From Gordonibacter faecis (lineage in GTDB: Bacteria; Actinomycetota; Coriobacteriia; Coriobacteriales; Eggerthellaceae), in assembly GCF_030077735.1 (NCBI RefSeq), contig NZ_JASJEU010000012.1, forward strand, positions 124,001-188,000: a DNA stretch of 64,000 nt, written 5' to 3'. Made by a program: the position numbers and the translations under genes. Under the pieces are notes generated by a model. The model did no database searches. It saw only the letters and a program-made list of their open reading frames with translations, and was not told the origin of the DNA. Every line of letters begins with the position of its first letter. The stretch's first letter is position 1. Shown one piece after another: positions 26,788 to 35,464 of this stretch.

Positions 26788-26816
26788 TTGTTCCGAATTG
26801 CCGGTCTTCCTAGTAT
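26788..26816 (+). promoter_or_regulatory. Possible promoter of the second zinc-ribbon gene
   Basis: TTGTTC at 26788 and TAGTAT at 26811 are spaced 17 bases apart and would start transcription about 50 bases before the ATG at 26874. Matches to consensus are partial. Confidence 0.3.
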
Positions 26817-26873
26817 GAAGAAAGAGGCGGTTTGTCGCCGCCTAAGTGAATGACGAGAAAGGATGTTTCCACC

Positions 26874-27089
26874 ATGTGCTTCAGACCTGCTGCAATGAAT
26901 TCCGAGAAGAAGTGCCCGCAGTGCGGGGAGAGTAACGTGACGACGGCCGAGACTTGTTCTGCCTGTGGTGCCGCCTTGCCGACAGCTCTCGCTCCGCCAA
27001 GTGCTCCGGGTGCGCCAGGAGCACCGTCTGCTCCGGGGGCACCGAAGGCGCCGGCCGCCCCCGGAGTCTCGGGCATGTCAAGGGCGTAA
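26874..27089 (+). CDS. Small zinc-ribbon protein with Ala-Pro-Gly tail
   Basis: A 71-residue protein starting MCFRPAAMN. It has one zinc ribbon (CPQCGESN...CSACGAAL) followed by a low-complexity tail of Pro, Gly and Ala triplets (APSAPGAPGAPSAPG and similar). AAAGGAT precedes this ATG. Small proteins beginning MCFRP with a ribbon seem common in Eggerthellaceae; that is recollection, not a search result. The function is unknown. Its position beside the tetR operator suggests it belongs with the Mo island. A strong terminator follows. Confidence 0.6.
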   Translation: MCFRPAAMNSEKKCPQCGESNVTTAETCSACGAALPTALAPPSAPGAPGAPSAPGAPKAPAAPGVSGMSRA

Positions 27090-27116
27090 TCGAAGCAGGG
27101 AAGAGTCCTCTGGGAA

Positions 27117-27153
27117 GGGTTGCCCTGTTTGCAAGAGGGCAACCCTTTTTCTT
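27117..27153 (+). terminator. Rho-independent terminator
   Basis: GGGTTGCCCT and AGGGCAACCC form a ten-base stem around a nine-base loop, followed at once by TTTTTCTT. It ends the zinc-ribbon transcript; the stem also faces the end of the leftward fabH gene. Confidence 0.85.
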
Positions 27154-27158
27154 AAAGC

Positions 27159-28271
27159 TTACGCTTCGTACACGATGGCGCCGGAGGTGAAGCCGCCGCC
27201 GAAGGCCACGAGCACCACTTTGTCGCCGCGGTGGATGCGGCCGGCGCGGTAGGCTTCGGCCAGCGCCATGGGCAGGCTGGCGGCCGAGGTGTTGCCGGCG
27301 TTGGCGATTGAGAGCTGGAACAGCTCCATCGGGCGGTCAAGCTTCTTCGCGGCGTACTTGATGATGCGCTCGTTGGCCTGGTGGGGAACGATGCACGTCA
27401 CTTCATCCAGCGCTACGCCGGCGCGCTCAAGCGCTTGGTTCACGGCCTCGGTCATGGCCTCGGCGGCGAACTTGAACACCTTTTGGCCATTCATGTAGAT
27501 GGTCTGGCGCGGGCGGCCCGCTTCCACGAGTTCGGTCACGCCCAGTTCAGCGTCGGTGCTCGCCTCGGCACTGCCATGCGCAACGGCAGCCTCGGGCGCG
27601 ACGCCCTGCTCGTTGAACGGTTGCGGCGCATCATAAGCGGACGGGCAGGTGAGGGCGTTCGTCACGTCGTCTTCGTTCACGATGTAGCTGCCCAGGATGC
27701 CGGGGCGCTCGTCGCTCCACTCCAGCACGGCCGCGCCGGCACCGTCGCCAAACAGCACGCACGTGTTGCGATCGGCCCAGTTCGTGAGCCGGGTCAGGCG
27801 CTCGGAACCCACCACCAGTGCGCGGCGCACCGGGTTGCGACCCGCCGCTCCCGCAGTGCCCGGCGCGGCAGCGCTCATCATGCTTTCAGCCACCGTGAGT
27901 CCGTAGACGAAACCCGTGCACGCGGCATTCAGGTCGAAGGCGATGGCGTGCTCAAGCCCCAGGCGGCGGCGCAGCAAGCCAGCGAGCGAGGGAACAATGG
28001 AGTCGGGCGTGATGGTGGCGCACACTACGAGGTCAATCTCGCTGGGGTCGAAGCGGCGCTCGGACGCGCTACCTTCCGTCCAGCCCAGCGCCTCGCGCGC
28101 GGCGGCTTCGGCCAAGTCGGCGTTCGTTTCGGCCACTGCAATGTGGCGGCTGTGGATGCCAGTGCGTGTGACAATCCACTCGTCGTTCGTGTCGACAAGC
28201 GCTTTCAGCTCGTCGTTTTCCACCTCAAGCGCCGGAACCGCCTTGCCGAACCCCACCAACGCACAACCCAC
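27159..28271 (-). CDS. fabH: 3-oxoacyl-ACP synthase III (FabH)
   Basis: A 370-residue condensing enzyme that starts fatty-acid synthesis by joining acyl-CoA to malonyl-ACP. The catalytic triad is visible: Cys118 in NAACTGF, His297 in PHQANERI and Asn327 in AGNTSAASLP. An insertion of about 40 residues near the middle (around GVAPEAAVAHGSAEASTD) makes it longer than the usual 320 residues. It stands alone, without other fab genes. A TGCTATAAT extended -10 lies about 80 bases upstream. Confidence 0.93.
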   Translation of the reverse strand: MGCALVGFGKAVPALEVENDELKALVDTNDEWIVTRTGIHSRHIAVAETNADLAEAAAREALGWTEGSASERRFDPSEIDLVVCATITPDSIVPSLAGLLRRRLGLEHAIAFDLNAACTGFVYGLTVAESMMSAAAPGTAGAAGRNPVRRALVVGSERLTRLTNWADRNTCVLFGDGAGAAVLEWSDERPGILGSYIVNEDDVTNALTCPSAYDAPQPFNEQGVAPEAAVAHGSAEASTDAELGVTELVEAGRPRQTIYMNGQKVFKFAAEAMTEAVNQALERAGVALDEVTCIVPHQANERIIKYAAKKLDRPMELFQLSIANAGNTSAASLPMALAEAYRAGRIHRGDKVVLVAFGGGFTSGAIVYEA

Positions 28272-28352
28272 GATAAGCTCCTACCCCCGCCAACGAACGA
28301 CAGAGCGGCACGCCCCGCCAGCGGAAAATACTTCGATAATCAAACTATTTGG

Positions 28353-28361
28353 ATTATAGCA
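28353..28361 (-). promoter_or_regulatory. Extended -10 of the fabH promoter
   Basis: On the minus strand TGCTATAAT reads as a TG-extended perfect -10 box. A -35 match is poor, as often found with extended -10 promoters. The remainder of 28362-28568 shows no gene. Confidence 0.5.
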
Positions 28362-28568
28362 CGCCGAACAAACCCCAACAGAATCCCAAGTGAAGTCCAC
28401 AAAGCACTGTCTTCGACGTTCAGCTCACGCTGGCGAAGGGGGTGTTGTACCTAATGTCATTACCTTAAGTGACGTTGGCTCTTTCTGTCGCTCGCCTAAA
28501 TTACTGACATGAGAACTCCGCTGCCGCCATTTTATTGCTCGAAATGCTGCTGAACTAAAGGCAATAGT

Positions 28569-28613
28569 AAACATTCACGCTGATTTTCTGATACAATATC
28601 AGCGTGAATGTTT
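28569..28613. promoter_or_regulatory. Inverted-repeat operator and promoter of the AbiE pair
   Basis: Perfect 15-base arms (28569-28583 and 28599-28613; core ACATTCACGCTGA and TCAGCGTGAATGT) flank a 15-base spacer that contains TACAAT at 28592-28597. The right arm ends one base before the ATG. AbiEi antitoxins are known to bind inverted repeats and repress their own operon; this is the expected site. Confidence 0.72.
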
Positions 28614-28614
28614 T

Positions 28615-29214
28615 ATGAAGCCTTCTGTCGAACAGAGAATTGAGGATATCCTCCGTGGAAACGGGGGTGTGCTTGTCGCGTCTGAAGTGATTGAGCAGGG
28701 CGTACCAAGAAACGCGGTCTATCAGTTCGTGAAAGATCGCGGGCTGGAGAAGGTGTCGCCTGGTATCTTCCTGGATGAGAATGAATTCCCCGACGAACTC
28801 TATCTTCTACAGGCAAGATACCCCAAGGTCGTATATTCTCATAACACCGCACTCTACTTGCACGACATGGCCGAGCGTGAGTCCGTGCCCATAACCCTCA
28901 CGGTGGATTCCGGCTACAATGTGGGGTCGCTCGCCGACAGCGGTGCTCGTATCTTCTACGTAAAGCCTGAATGGTATGGCATTGGGGTCTGCGATATGGA
29001 GTCACCTGGCGGGCATGCCGTGCGCGTCTACGATCGCGAGCGTACTCTCATTGACATTATCAGAAGAAAGGCCGCGCTGGATCCTGCGGCTTACGCCTAT
29101 GCGCTCAAGCGTTATGCTGCATCCAGGGAGAAGAATCCGGCAAGGCTTGGACACTATGCTCAAAAGATGGGTGTGGAGGCGCAAGTGCAGAGAGCCATGG
29201 AGGTGCTCTTGTGA
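28615..29214 (+). CDS. abiEi: AbiEi-family antitoxin and transcriptional repressor
   Basis: A 199-residue protein with an N-terminal winged helix (about residues 5-60, VASEVIEQGVPRNAVYQFV) and a C-terminal AbiEi domain. The family neutralises AbiEii toxins (type IV system) and represses its own promoter. The start codon abuts the inverted repeat, so there is no normal Shine-Dalgarno and the leader would be only about ten bases. The stop overlaps the toxin start (GTGA). Base composition is lower in GC than the neighbours, which suggests acquisition. Confidence 0.88.
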   Translation: MKPSVEQRIEDILRGNGGVLVASEVIEQGVPRNAVYQFVKDRGLEKVSPGIFLDENEFPDELYLLQARYPKVVYSHNTALYLHDMAERESVPITLTVDSGYNVGSLADSGARIFYVKPEWYGIGVCDMESPGGHAVRVYDRERTLIDIIRRKAALDPAAYAYALKRYAASREKNPARLGHYAQKMGVEAQVQRAMEVLL

Positions 29215-30059
29215 TAACGGGATCGAGGCGCGTGAAAGACCTTATCAAGAACAGGGCTGCAGGCGACAGCGCGAAAGCTCAAGCGTTGCTTCGCCACTAC
29301 GCCATGGAGCGCTTCTTGGAGCGTGTGTCCGTATCGTCCTACAAAGGTAACTTCATTTTGAAGGGTGGGATGCTCATCTCCTCAATGCTCGGCATTGACT
29401 CACGCATGACGATGGATATCGACACAACTCTCACGGGTGTGACACTCGACATCGAGAGCGCTCAGGCAATCATCTCTGAGATTGCTGATATTGAACTCGG
29501 AGATGGCATGAAGTTTGCTCTCAAAGAGGCATACGAGATTATGGAAGACTCCGAGTACGGAGGCGTGAGGGTACCCATGGAAGCGCGCCTTGAGCGGACG
29601 CGCATTCCCATGAAGATTGACATCTCGACAGGTGATGCCATCACTCCCCGCGAGATTGAGTATGGCTATCGCCTTATGTTCGAAGAGAGGAGTATTGGCA
29701 TCATGGCCTACCCCATAGAGACCGTGATTGCCGAGAAGATGGAAACGGCGCTTGTACGCGGCACGCTCAATACGCGGATGCGCGACTACTACGATATCTA
29801 CATGCTTGCCGAGGTGAATAAGGTCATATCCGGGAGTGCTTTATCTCAGGCCCTTCGGGCGACCTCCGAGAAGAGGGGTAGCGACCTCGACGAAAAGAAG
29901 TTTAATGAAATAATTGGATCGATTTCTACAAGTCCCGTCCTCGCAAAACGTTGGGATAGCTATTCGTCTGCGAATAGCTATGTGGGCTACGTCGGTTGGG
30001 ATCAGGCATTAGCAGCCTTCAACAGCTTGTGCGCACTTATCCTCCAGACTGAAAACTGA
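29211..30059 (+). CDS. abiEii: AbiEii-family nucleotidyltransferase toxin
   Basis: A 282-residue nucleotidyltransferase-fold protein. The segment NFILKGGMLISSMLG and then TMDIDTT match the GG...DxD active-site pattern of AbiEii toxins, with PIETVIAEKMETAL as a later conserved region. Members transfer nucleotides to tRNA or block growth, giving phage defence by abortive infection or plasmid maintenance. The GTG start overlaps the antitoxin stop. No transposase or other mobile marker is seen nearby. Confidence 0.88.
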   Translation: MITGSRRVKDLIKNRAAGDSAKAQALLRHYAMERFLERVSVSSYKGNFILKGGMLISSMLGIDSRMTMDIDTTLTGVTLDIESAQAIISEIADIELGDGMKFALKEAYEIMEDSEYGGVRVPMEARLERTRIPMKIDISTGDAITPREIEYGYRLMFEERSIGIMAYPIETVIAEKMETALVRGTLNTRMRDYYDIYMLAEVNKVISGSALSQALRATSEKRGSDLDEKKFNEIIGSISTSPVLAKRWDSYSSANSYVGYVGWDQALAAFNSLCALILQTEN

Positions 30060-30093
30060 GAGAAGTTCCAAGTTTGGCGTTTACTCTATCCCC

Positions 30094-31026
30094 TCACGGC
30101 AACAGTGGCGGTGGCAGAATCTCCTTCAGGCGGTTGCGGTTGCGGATGAGGCTTAGGAACGTTTGCTCGTCGGCGGTGAGGAAGCCTCGCTTGTGGGTGA
30201 GTATGTTGAGGGGGCGGCACAGTTGGCAGCCTTCGAGGCGCAGCATGGACAGTTGCTTTTGGCGGCATTCGCGCTGCACGGTGAGGGCGGAAATAATGGT
30301 GACACCCAGGCCGGACATGACACCCTGCTTGATGGCACGCGTGCTGTTCAGTTCCATGGTCAGGTTCAGCTTCGACACGTCAAAGCCGCTTTCCACCAGG
30401 GCGTTCTCCATGACTTTGCGTGTGCCGGAACCCTGCTCGCGAATGATGAAGCGCTCGGCCTCCAGCTCTTCGAACGACACGCTTAAGCGCTTGCTCCACG
30501 GGTGGTCGATGCCCACCACAATGACCAGCTCATCGTGCCAGAAGTTCTCAATAACCAAATCGGGGTTCGTGGGAACCGGGCCCTCAATGAGCGCCAGGTG
30601 CAGCTGCTTGTCGAGCACGTCCTGCGCCACGCTGGCCGTGTTCGCTATTTTGACGTTGAGGTTGATCTGCGGACATTCGTGGTACAGCGCGTCGGCGATA
30701 AAAGGCACTACGTACTCGCCAATGGTGAGCGTGGCGCCTACGTGCACATTGCGGTGCTGCTTGGCGGCGTGCTCAAGCATGACCTCCTGCGCCTCGCGCA
30801 TGGTCTGAATGACCTGGCTAATATAGCGATAGAAAATTTCGCCGCACTCCGTGAGCAGCACGCCACGGTTGGTGCGTTCGAGCAGCGTAACGCTGTATTC
30901 CTGTTCAAGGTTCTGAATCTGAATACTTACGCTGGGTTGGCTGATGTGCAGGTGCTTAGCTGCTTGGGTGACGTTTCCGGTATTGGCTACTTCCTTGAAC
31001 ACGACGAACTGTCCGAGCGAACTCAA
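30094..31026 (-). CDS. LysR-family transcriptional regulator
   Basis: A 310-residue regulator. The winged HTH is at the N terminus (FVVFKEVANTGNVTQAAKHL, ISQPSVSIQIQNLEQ) and the effector domain follows (EGPVPTNPDL and similar), in the style of CysL/CbbR-like regulators. I place the start at a TTG (31024-31026): AGGAGGAGG lies nine bases upstream and the HTH begins right after; a longer open frame to 31092 has no such support. It is divergent from a DsrMK-like pair, whose promoter region holds an inverted repeat, so that pair is its likely target. Confidence 0.87.
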   Translation of the reverse strand: MSSLGQFVVFKEVANTGNVTQAAKHLHISQPSVSIQIQNLEQEYSVTLLERTNRGVLLTECGEIFYRYISQVIQTMREAQEVMLEHAAKQHRNVHVGATLTIGEYVVPFIADALYHECPQINLNVKIANTASVAQDVLDKQLHLALIEGPVPTNPDLVIENFWHDELVIVVGIDHPWSKRLSVSFEELEAERFIIREQGSGTRKVMENALVESGFDVSKLNLTMELNSTRAIKQGVMSGLGVTIISALTVQRECRQKQLSMLRLEGCQLCRPLNILTHKRGFLTADEQTFLSLIRNRNRLKEILPPPLLP

Positions 31027-31230
31027 AACGGTCCACCTCCTCCTGTGCCGACAGGACGATATGCGCAGGACATTGGATGCTTCCCCTGCCACCTATCGCA
31101 TGCGCGCTTTCGGAATCCCTGGGCGAACCAGCTCCCCCACCACGGGTCGTCAAGCGCTTCCCCTTGCGAACTGCGACATTGAACAGGTCATCAAACCTTA
31201 TCAACATGATCATCAAACAGTTCGCGTAAA

Positions 31231-31261
31231 TACTAAAGTATCGTACTAGGGTACTTTAGTA
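31231..31261. promoter_or_regulatory. Inverted repeat, probable LysR binding site
   Basis: TACTAAAGTA (31231-31240), eleven bases, TACTTTAGTA (31252-31261): perfect ten-base arms. A third half-site GGTACTTTAGT recurs at 31429-31439 beside the operon promoter. A T-N11-A-like interrupted dyad plus a promoter-proximal half-site is typical for LysR regulators. The intergenic region 31027-31491 holds no gene that I can support. Confidence 0.6.
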
Positions 31262-31406
31262 AAATATCGATTTGCAATCGAGCCATAAATATTTGCTATA
31301 GCTGGCTTCCTCTGATTGGTGCGGAAAAGCTGTGATGAGAACTCATAAGGAGAGGTTTCGCGCGCGACGTTGGGGGATAGGAAATGTTCATCGCGCCATC
31401 GTAAAT

Positions 31407-31441
31407 CGGTATTTTACACCAGAACCCCGGTACTTTAGTTT
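31407..31441 (+). promoter_or_regulatory. dsr-type promoter element upstream of the DsrMK-like pair
   Basis: CGGTATTTTACA at 31407-31418 is identical over 12 bases to 40551-40562 before the dsrAB operon. TTTACA would be the -35. The -10 at the 17-base distance is poor (TAGTTT) and overlaps the LysR half-site GGTACTTTAGT, so activation by the LysR protein is plausible. Confidence 0.45.
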
Positions 31442-31491
31442 GGTAGTTGGCCCGAACGGAACCATTATGAGGTTGGGGAGAGGTGTTCGCG

Positions 31492-32355
31492 ATGATTGCG
31501 GCTACACTGGCGTTCGTTTTTGTCATCATCGGTCTGGCGGGATTCATCATCTTAACCGCCGTCAAAGCGTGGAAGTATGCTCACCTGTCCGTCCATTCGC
31601 GGGTCGAACTTTATCCCGTGCCCAAGGAGGGTGGCGGCCGCGGCAAGTACGGCGGCTCCTACTTTGAGGAAGAGGACTGGTGGGAGAAGCCCCGCAAGCT
31701 CGATTCCGTCTACGAAGTAATCGACATCATGAAAGAGATGCTGCTCATCAGCAAGCTGTTTACGCATCAGCGCAGCTTATGGTGGGCCTCGTACGCGTTC
31801 CACCTGGGCATTTACGTGATGTTCGGCTGGAGCCTACTCCTGCTCATAAGTGTGTTTTGGGCACCTGAGTTCTTCGTGATAGGCACCACGGTGGTGGGCG
31901 TGATTGGCTTTGCGCTGTCCACGGTGGGCGCGGTGCTGTTGCTCGTGCGCCGCTTCGCCGACGAAAGCCTGCGCAAGTACACGCCGCCGCAGGAATATTT
32001 CAACATTCTGCTCATTCTGGCCACCCTGGTGACGGGCATAGTGTCGTGGACGTTGTTCGCCTCGCCGTTTGAGGTGGCCCGCAGCGTGTTCACGTTCAAC
32101 ACGACGGCGCTACCGCCCATCGTGGTGGCGCACTTTGTGCTGCTGGGCGTAACGCTGCTCTACATCCCGCTGAGCAAAATGAGCCACTACGTGGGCAAAT
32201 TCTTCGCGTTCCACAAGGTGCTGTGGGTCAACGACCCCAACGTGACCGGCAGCAAGGTGGCCGAACTCATCGAGCGCGAATCCGCGCGGCCTGTTCAAAC
32301 GCAGTGGGCGGCCCCGCATACCCATCCGGCCTCGTCCGACACTTTGGAGGGATAG
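31492..32355 (+). CDS. DsrM/NarI-like membrane cytochrome b subunit
   Basis: A 287-residue protein with an N-terminal helix, a charged region of about 60 residues and four further helices, with histidines in the helices (FHLGIY, AHFVLLG) and after them (SHYVGKFFAFHK). This fits the nitrate reductase gamma/DsrM type of heme b quinol-interacting subunit. The ATG at 31492 is eight bases after GGGGAGAGG; a GTG at 31483 is less likely. It is paired with an HdrD/DsrK-like protein, 3 bases downstream, as in DsrMK, HmeCD or Tmc modules. Confidence 0.78.
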   Translation: MIAATLAFVFVIIGLAGFIILTAVKAWKYAHLSVHSRVELYPVPKEGGGRGKYGGSYFEEEDWWEKPRKLDSVYEVIDIMKEMLLISKLFTHQRSLWWASYAFHLGIYVMFGWSLLLLISVFWAPEFFVIGTTVVGVIGFALSTVGAVLLLVRRFADESLRKYTPPQEYFNILLILATLVTGIVSWTLFASPFEVARSVFTFNTTALPPIVVAHFVLLGVTLLYIPLSKMSHYVGKFFAFHKVLWVNDPNVTGSKVAELIERESARPVQTQWAAPHTHPASSDTLEG

Positions 32356-32358
32356 CAC

Positions 32359-33972
32359 ATGAGCCTGAAGAACAAGCAGCTGCGGCCGCGCGACATGGCG
32401 AACAACGACGCCGTCCTTTCGCCCGTCGACGAACTTTCGCCCCTGCCGGCCCCCTACGATACCAACGGGCTGGAGCCCGCTTTCAAAGACCCGAAGCCCG
32501 AATGGGCGGAAGATCACTGCGCCTCGCTCGACGGTTTTATTGCGCTCGATACGCTCAAGCGCCCCCAGACGAAGGAAGAGGAAGACGAATTCGTTCGCAA
32601 ATTCCTCTCTGGCCTGGAGAAACTGTTTGCCGACAGCAACAAGAACTCCCTGCAGCCACTCAAGTTGACCATGGAGTTTTGCGCCAAATGCAACACGTGC
32701 TCCGAGGCGTGCCACATTTTCAACGGCAGCGATGGCAGTGAGATTTACCGTCCGAGCTTCCGCGTGGACGTGCTGCGCCGCATGTACAAGCGCTACTTCA
32801 CGCCCGGAGGCAAGCTCATGCCGGGTTTTGTGGGCGCCGACGTGGATGTGAACTGGGAAAGCATTGCGCGCTTGGGCGAGTTGGCCTACCGCTGCAACCT
32901 ATGCCGCCGCTGCGCGCAAGTGTGCCCGCTTGGTTTGGACAACGGTTTGGCTGCGAAGGAAATTCGCAAGCTGTTCAGCCAGGAGATGGACATTGCTCCC
33001 ACGCCTGTGCACACGAAGGGCACGGTGCTGCAACTGAAAACCGGCTCGTCAACAGGCCTTACGAAGCCGGCACTCATCGACACGATTGAGTTCATTGAGG
33101 AAGACATCGAGGAGCGCACCGGCCGCAAGATCAGGTTCCCCATCGACAAAAAGGGCGCCGACGTGCTGCTGATGCACAACGCCGGCGAATTCATTGCGTG
33201 GCCGGAGAACCCCGCCGCCTTCGCCATTTTGCTGGATGAGGCGGGCGTCGACTGGACGCTCAGCTCTGAGATGCTGGGCTACGACAGCGTGAACTACGGC
33301 ATTTGGTACGACGACTTCCAGGCGAAGAAGGTGGCGCTCGGCCAGTTCGAGGCCGCGAAGAAGCTGGGCGTGCGCCGCATTGTGGTGGGCGAGTGCGGAC
33401 ATGCGCACAAGGCTATCGCCATCAGCGCTGACCGCATGGCATCGAACGAGGAGCGCGTGCCGGTGGAAAGCTTCCTGCCGCTCATGGCCGACCTCGTGAA
33501 GCAGGGGAAGCTGAAGTTTGACCCGTCGAAAAACGACTTCCCCGTGACGCTGCACGACCCGTGCAATATCGTACGCCAGATGGGTATTGTGCAACCGCAG
33601 CGCGACATTCTGAAGGCCATCGCGCCGCAGTTCCGCGAGATGACGCCGCACGGCGTGGATAACTACTGCTGCGGGGGCGGCAGCGGGTTTGCCATCATGA
33701 GTTCCTACAACTTCGGGCAGTTCCGCGACAAGGTGAGTGCGCGCACGAAGTTTGCCCAGATTATCAACGCGTTCCCCGAGAGTTTCGACAATCCGGACAT
33801 CGTGAAGTACGTGTGCGCCCCGTGCTCAAACTGCAAGGGCACCATCCGCGAACTGCTGGCGGCCTACAAGGCCACGGCAACCTACAACGTGCAGTACGGC
33901 GGGTTGGTGGAACTCATGGTGAATGGCCTGGCCAGCATGGATCGGCCGTACCTGGAATTCCTGGAGGAATAG
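32359..33972 (+). CDS. HdrD/DsrK-like iron-sulfur protein with CCG domains
   Basis: A 537-residue cytoplasmic protein. Two four-Cys motifs (CAKCNTCSEACH near 108, CNLCRRCAQVCP near 178) bind [4Fe-4S] clusters. The C-terminal half has a CCG-type motif (CCGGGSG near 436), a GECGHAHKA segment and CAPCSNCKG near 486, as in heterodisulfide reductase HdrD and DsrK. It probably exchanges electrons between the membrane cytochrome b and a thiol/disulfide partner such as DsrC. It is a paralogue of dsrK at 49752 but is encoded apart, with its own LysR regulator. Confidence 0.85.
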   Translation: MSLKNKQLRPRDMANNDAVLSPVDELSPLPAPYDTNGLEPAFKDPKPEWAEDHCASLDGFIALDTLKRPQTKEEEDEFVRKFLSGLEKLFADSNKNSLQPLKLTMEFCAKCNTCSEACHIFNGSDGSEIYRPSFRVDVLRRMYKRYFTPGGKLMPGFVGADVDVNWESIARLGELAYRCNLCRRCAQVCPLGLDNGLAAKEIRKLFSQEMDIAPTPVHTKGTVLQLKTGSSTGLTKPALIDTIEFIEEDIEERTGRKIRFPIDKKGADVLLMHNAGEFIAWPENPAAFAILLDEAGVDWTLSSEMLGYDSVNYGIWYDDFQAKKVALGQFEAAKKLGVRRIVVGECGHAHKAIAISADRMASNEERVPVESFLPLMADLVKQGKLKFDPSKNDFPVTLHDPCNIVRQMGIVQPQRDILKAIAPQFREMTPHGVDNYCCGGGSGFAIMSSYNFGQFRDKVSARTKFAQIINAFPESFDNPDIVKYVCAPCSNCKGTIRELLAAYKATATYNVQYGGLVELMVNGLASMDRPYLEFLEE

Positions 33973-34105
33973 CGGGCGAGCGGCCTGCTGGCGTTAAGCC
34001 CCGTGAAGCCGGGAGGGACTTCGCGGGGCGGCCGGCAGGCTGCGCGGGCGACCGGGCAAGGGCGTGCGCGAACGCACGCGCGGGGGAACAGACGAGGGGT
34101 CATCC

Positions 34106-35464
34106 ATGGACAGCGTGGTTGTGGGGTTGAACATCAAGAGCGCTCCGTTTGAGCTGTTGGAGAAGCTGAGCATCCATCATTCGCTGAATGCTCTCTGCGC
34201 GCAGGACTTGAAAGCGACAGCCGATTTAAGTGCGGCCGTGGTGCTGAGCACGTGCAACCGGCTGGAATTCTACGCTACGGCCGAAGACTCGGAGCGCGGC
34301 GTTGAAGCCGTGTGGGACTACTTCACCTCGCAGGGAACCACCATCACGGCGCGCGAGCGTGCGCAGCTGCGCGAGCACATGTACGCGTACGCGGGCGACA
34401 TGGCCGTGCGGCATCTCTTTGAAGTGGTGTGTGGCCTCGACTCGCTCATTGTGGGCGAGGCGGAAATTCTTGGCCAGGTGTCGCGCGCCTACAAGGCTGC
34501 GTGCCGGGCAAACACCACAGACAAATTTCTCAATGTATGGTTCCAACGCGCCCTCCATCTGGGAAAAAAAGCGCGCCACGAGACGGATATCAACCGCTAC
34601 TCGGTGTCGGTGGGGCGTATTGCCGTGGAGCTGGCGGTGGCCGAACTCGGCGGAGTGCAGGACAAGCGCGTGCTCATTTTGGGCGCGGGCGAGATGAGCG
34701 AGCTCACCATGAAGTATCTCGTGGCGCACAACGTGTCCGTGGTCATGGTGTCGAACCGCTCGCTTGACAAGGCATCGCTTCTGGCCGACCGCTACGGCTT
34801 CGAGGCGCATCCCATCGCGAACCTTGAGCCCTGCCTACAGAAGGCTGACGTGGTGTTTTCCGCGACGGCGGCCCAGACCTACATGATTGACCGCGCCCTG
34901 GTGGAGCGCGTGATGAGGGCGCGTCCCGCCCGGCCGTTGCTGTTCGTTGACATGGCGGTGCCGCGCGACGTAGACCCGGCCGTGGAGGAACTGGCCGGCG
35001 TGAGTGTGTATAACATCAACGAGCTGCGCGACGAGGCCGACCGCAATCGCCTGAAGCGCGCAGCCGCCGAAAAGGCCGTGCGCCAGCTGATTGAAACCGA
35101 GGTGGCCGACTTCCGTCGCTGGGCACATTCGCTTGAGTTTGCGCCGGTCATCGCCGCGTTTCGCCAGCATGCTGAACAGATTAAGCAGGCGCGGTTGGAG
35201 GTGGCGTTCGAGCGGATGTCGGGTTTGACTGCTTCGCAAAAGAAGCAGGTGCGCGTGCTGGCCACCACCATTACCGATGAATTCGTGCACGAGCCCATCG
35301 AGTCGCTGAACGCGCAGGCGGGTTCGCCGAAAAGCAAGGACTACGCGCGCATGCTGCAAGAGTTGTTCGCGCTGGAGCCTGCACTGGCGGGGCGGCGCGA
35401 CGGCGCGGAGGCGGCGGGCGACGCGGGTGCTGGCAACGCGGCAGGGAAGCGGGGTGCGCGATGA
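34106..35464 (+). CDS. hemA: Glutamyl-tRNA reductase
   Basis: A 452-residue enzyme that reduces glutamyl-tRNA to glutamate-1-semialdehyde, the first step of C5-pathway tetrapyrrole synthesis. It shows STCNRLEFYA with the catalytic Cys, GLDSLIVGEAEILGQV and an NADPH domain (ILGAGEMSE). I start at the ATG at 34106 (MDSVVVGLNI), the usual family start; the open frame before it is Arg/Gly-rich. Its stop overlaps hemC by four bases, making it the first gene of a tight hem operon. Confidence 0.94.
   Translation: MDSVVVGLNIKSAPFELLEKLSIHHSLNALCAQDLKATADLSAAVVLSTCNRLEFYATAEDSERGVEAVWDYFTSQGTTITARERAQLREHMYAYAGDMAVRHLFEVVCGLDSLIVGEAEILGQVSRAYKAACRANTTDKFLNVWFQRALHLGKKARHETDINRYSVSVGRIAVELAVAELGGVQDKRVLILGAGEMSELTMKYLVAHNVSVVMVSNRSLDKASLLADRYGFEAHPIANLEPCLQKADVVFSATAAQTYMIDRALVERVMRARPARPLLFVDMAVPRDVDPAVEELAGVSVYNINELRDEADRNRLKRAAAEKAVRQLIETEVADFRRWAHSLEFAPVIAAFRQHAEQIKQARLEVAFERMSGLTASQKKQVRVLATTITDEFVHEPIESLNAQAGSPKSKDYARMLQELFALEPALAGRRDGAEAAGDAGAGNAAGKRGAR

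Noticed and set aside
27381..28454. Plus-strand open frame of 357 codons over fabH
   Set aside because: The fabH triad is intact on the minus strand and the plus frame has no protein signature.
30094..31092. Longer LysR start at 31092
   Set aside because: The added 22 residues are Arg/Ser-rich with no ribosome site, while AGGAGGAGG stands nine bases before the TTG at 31026.
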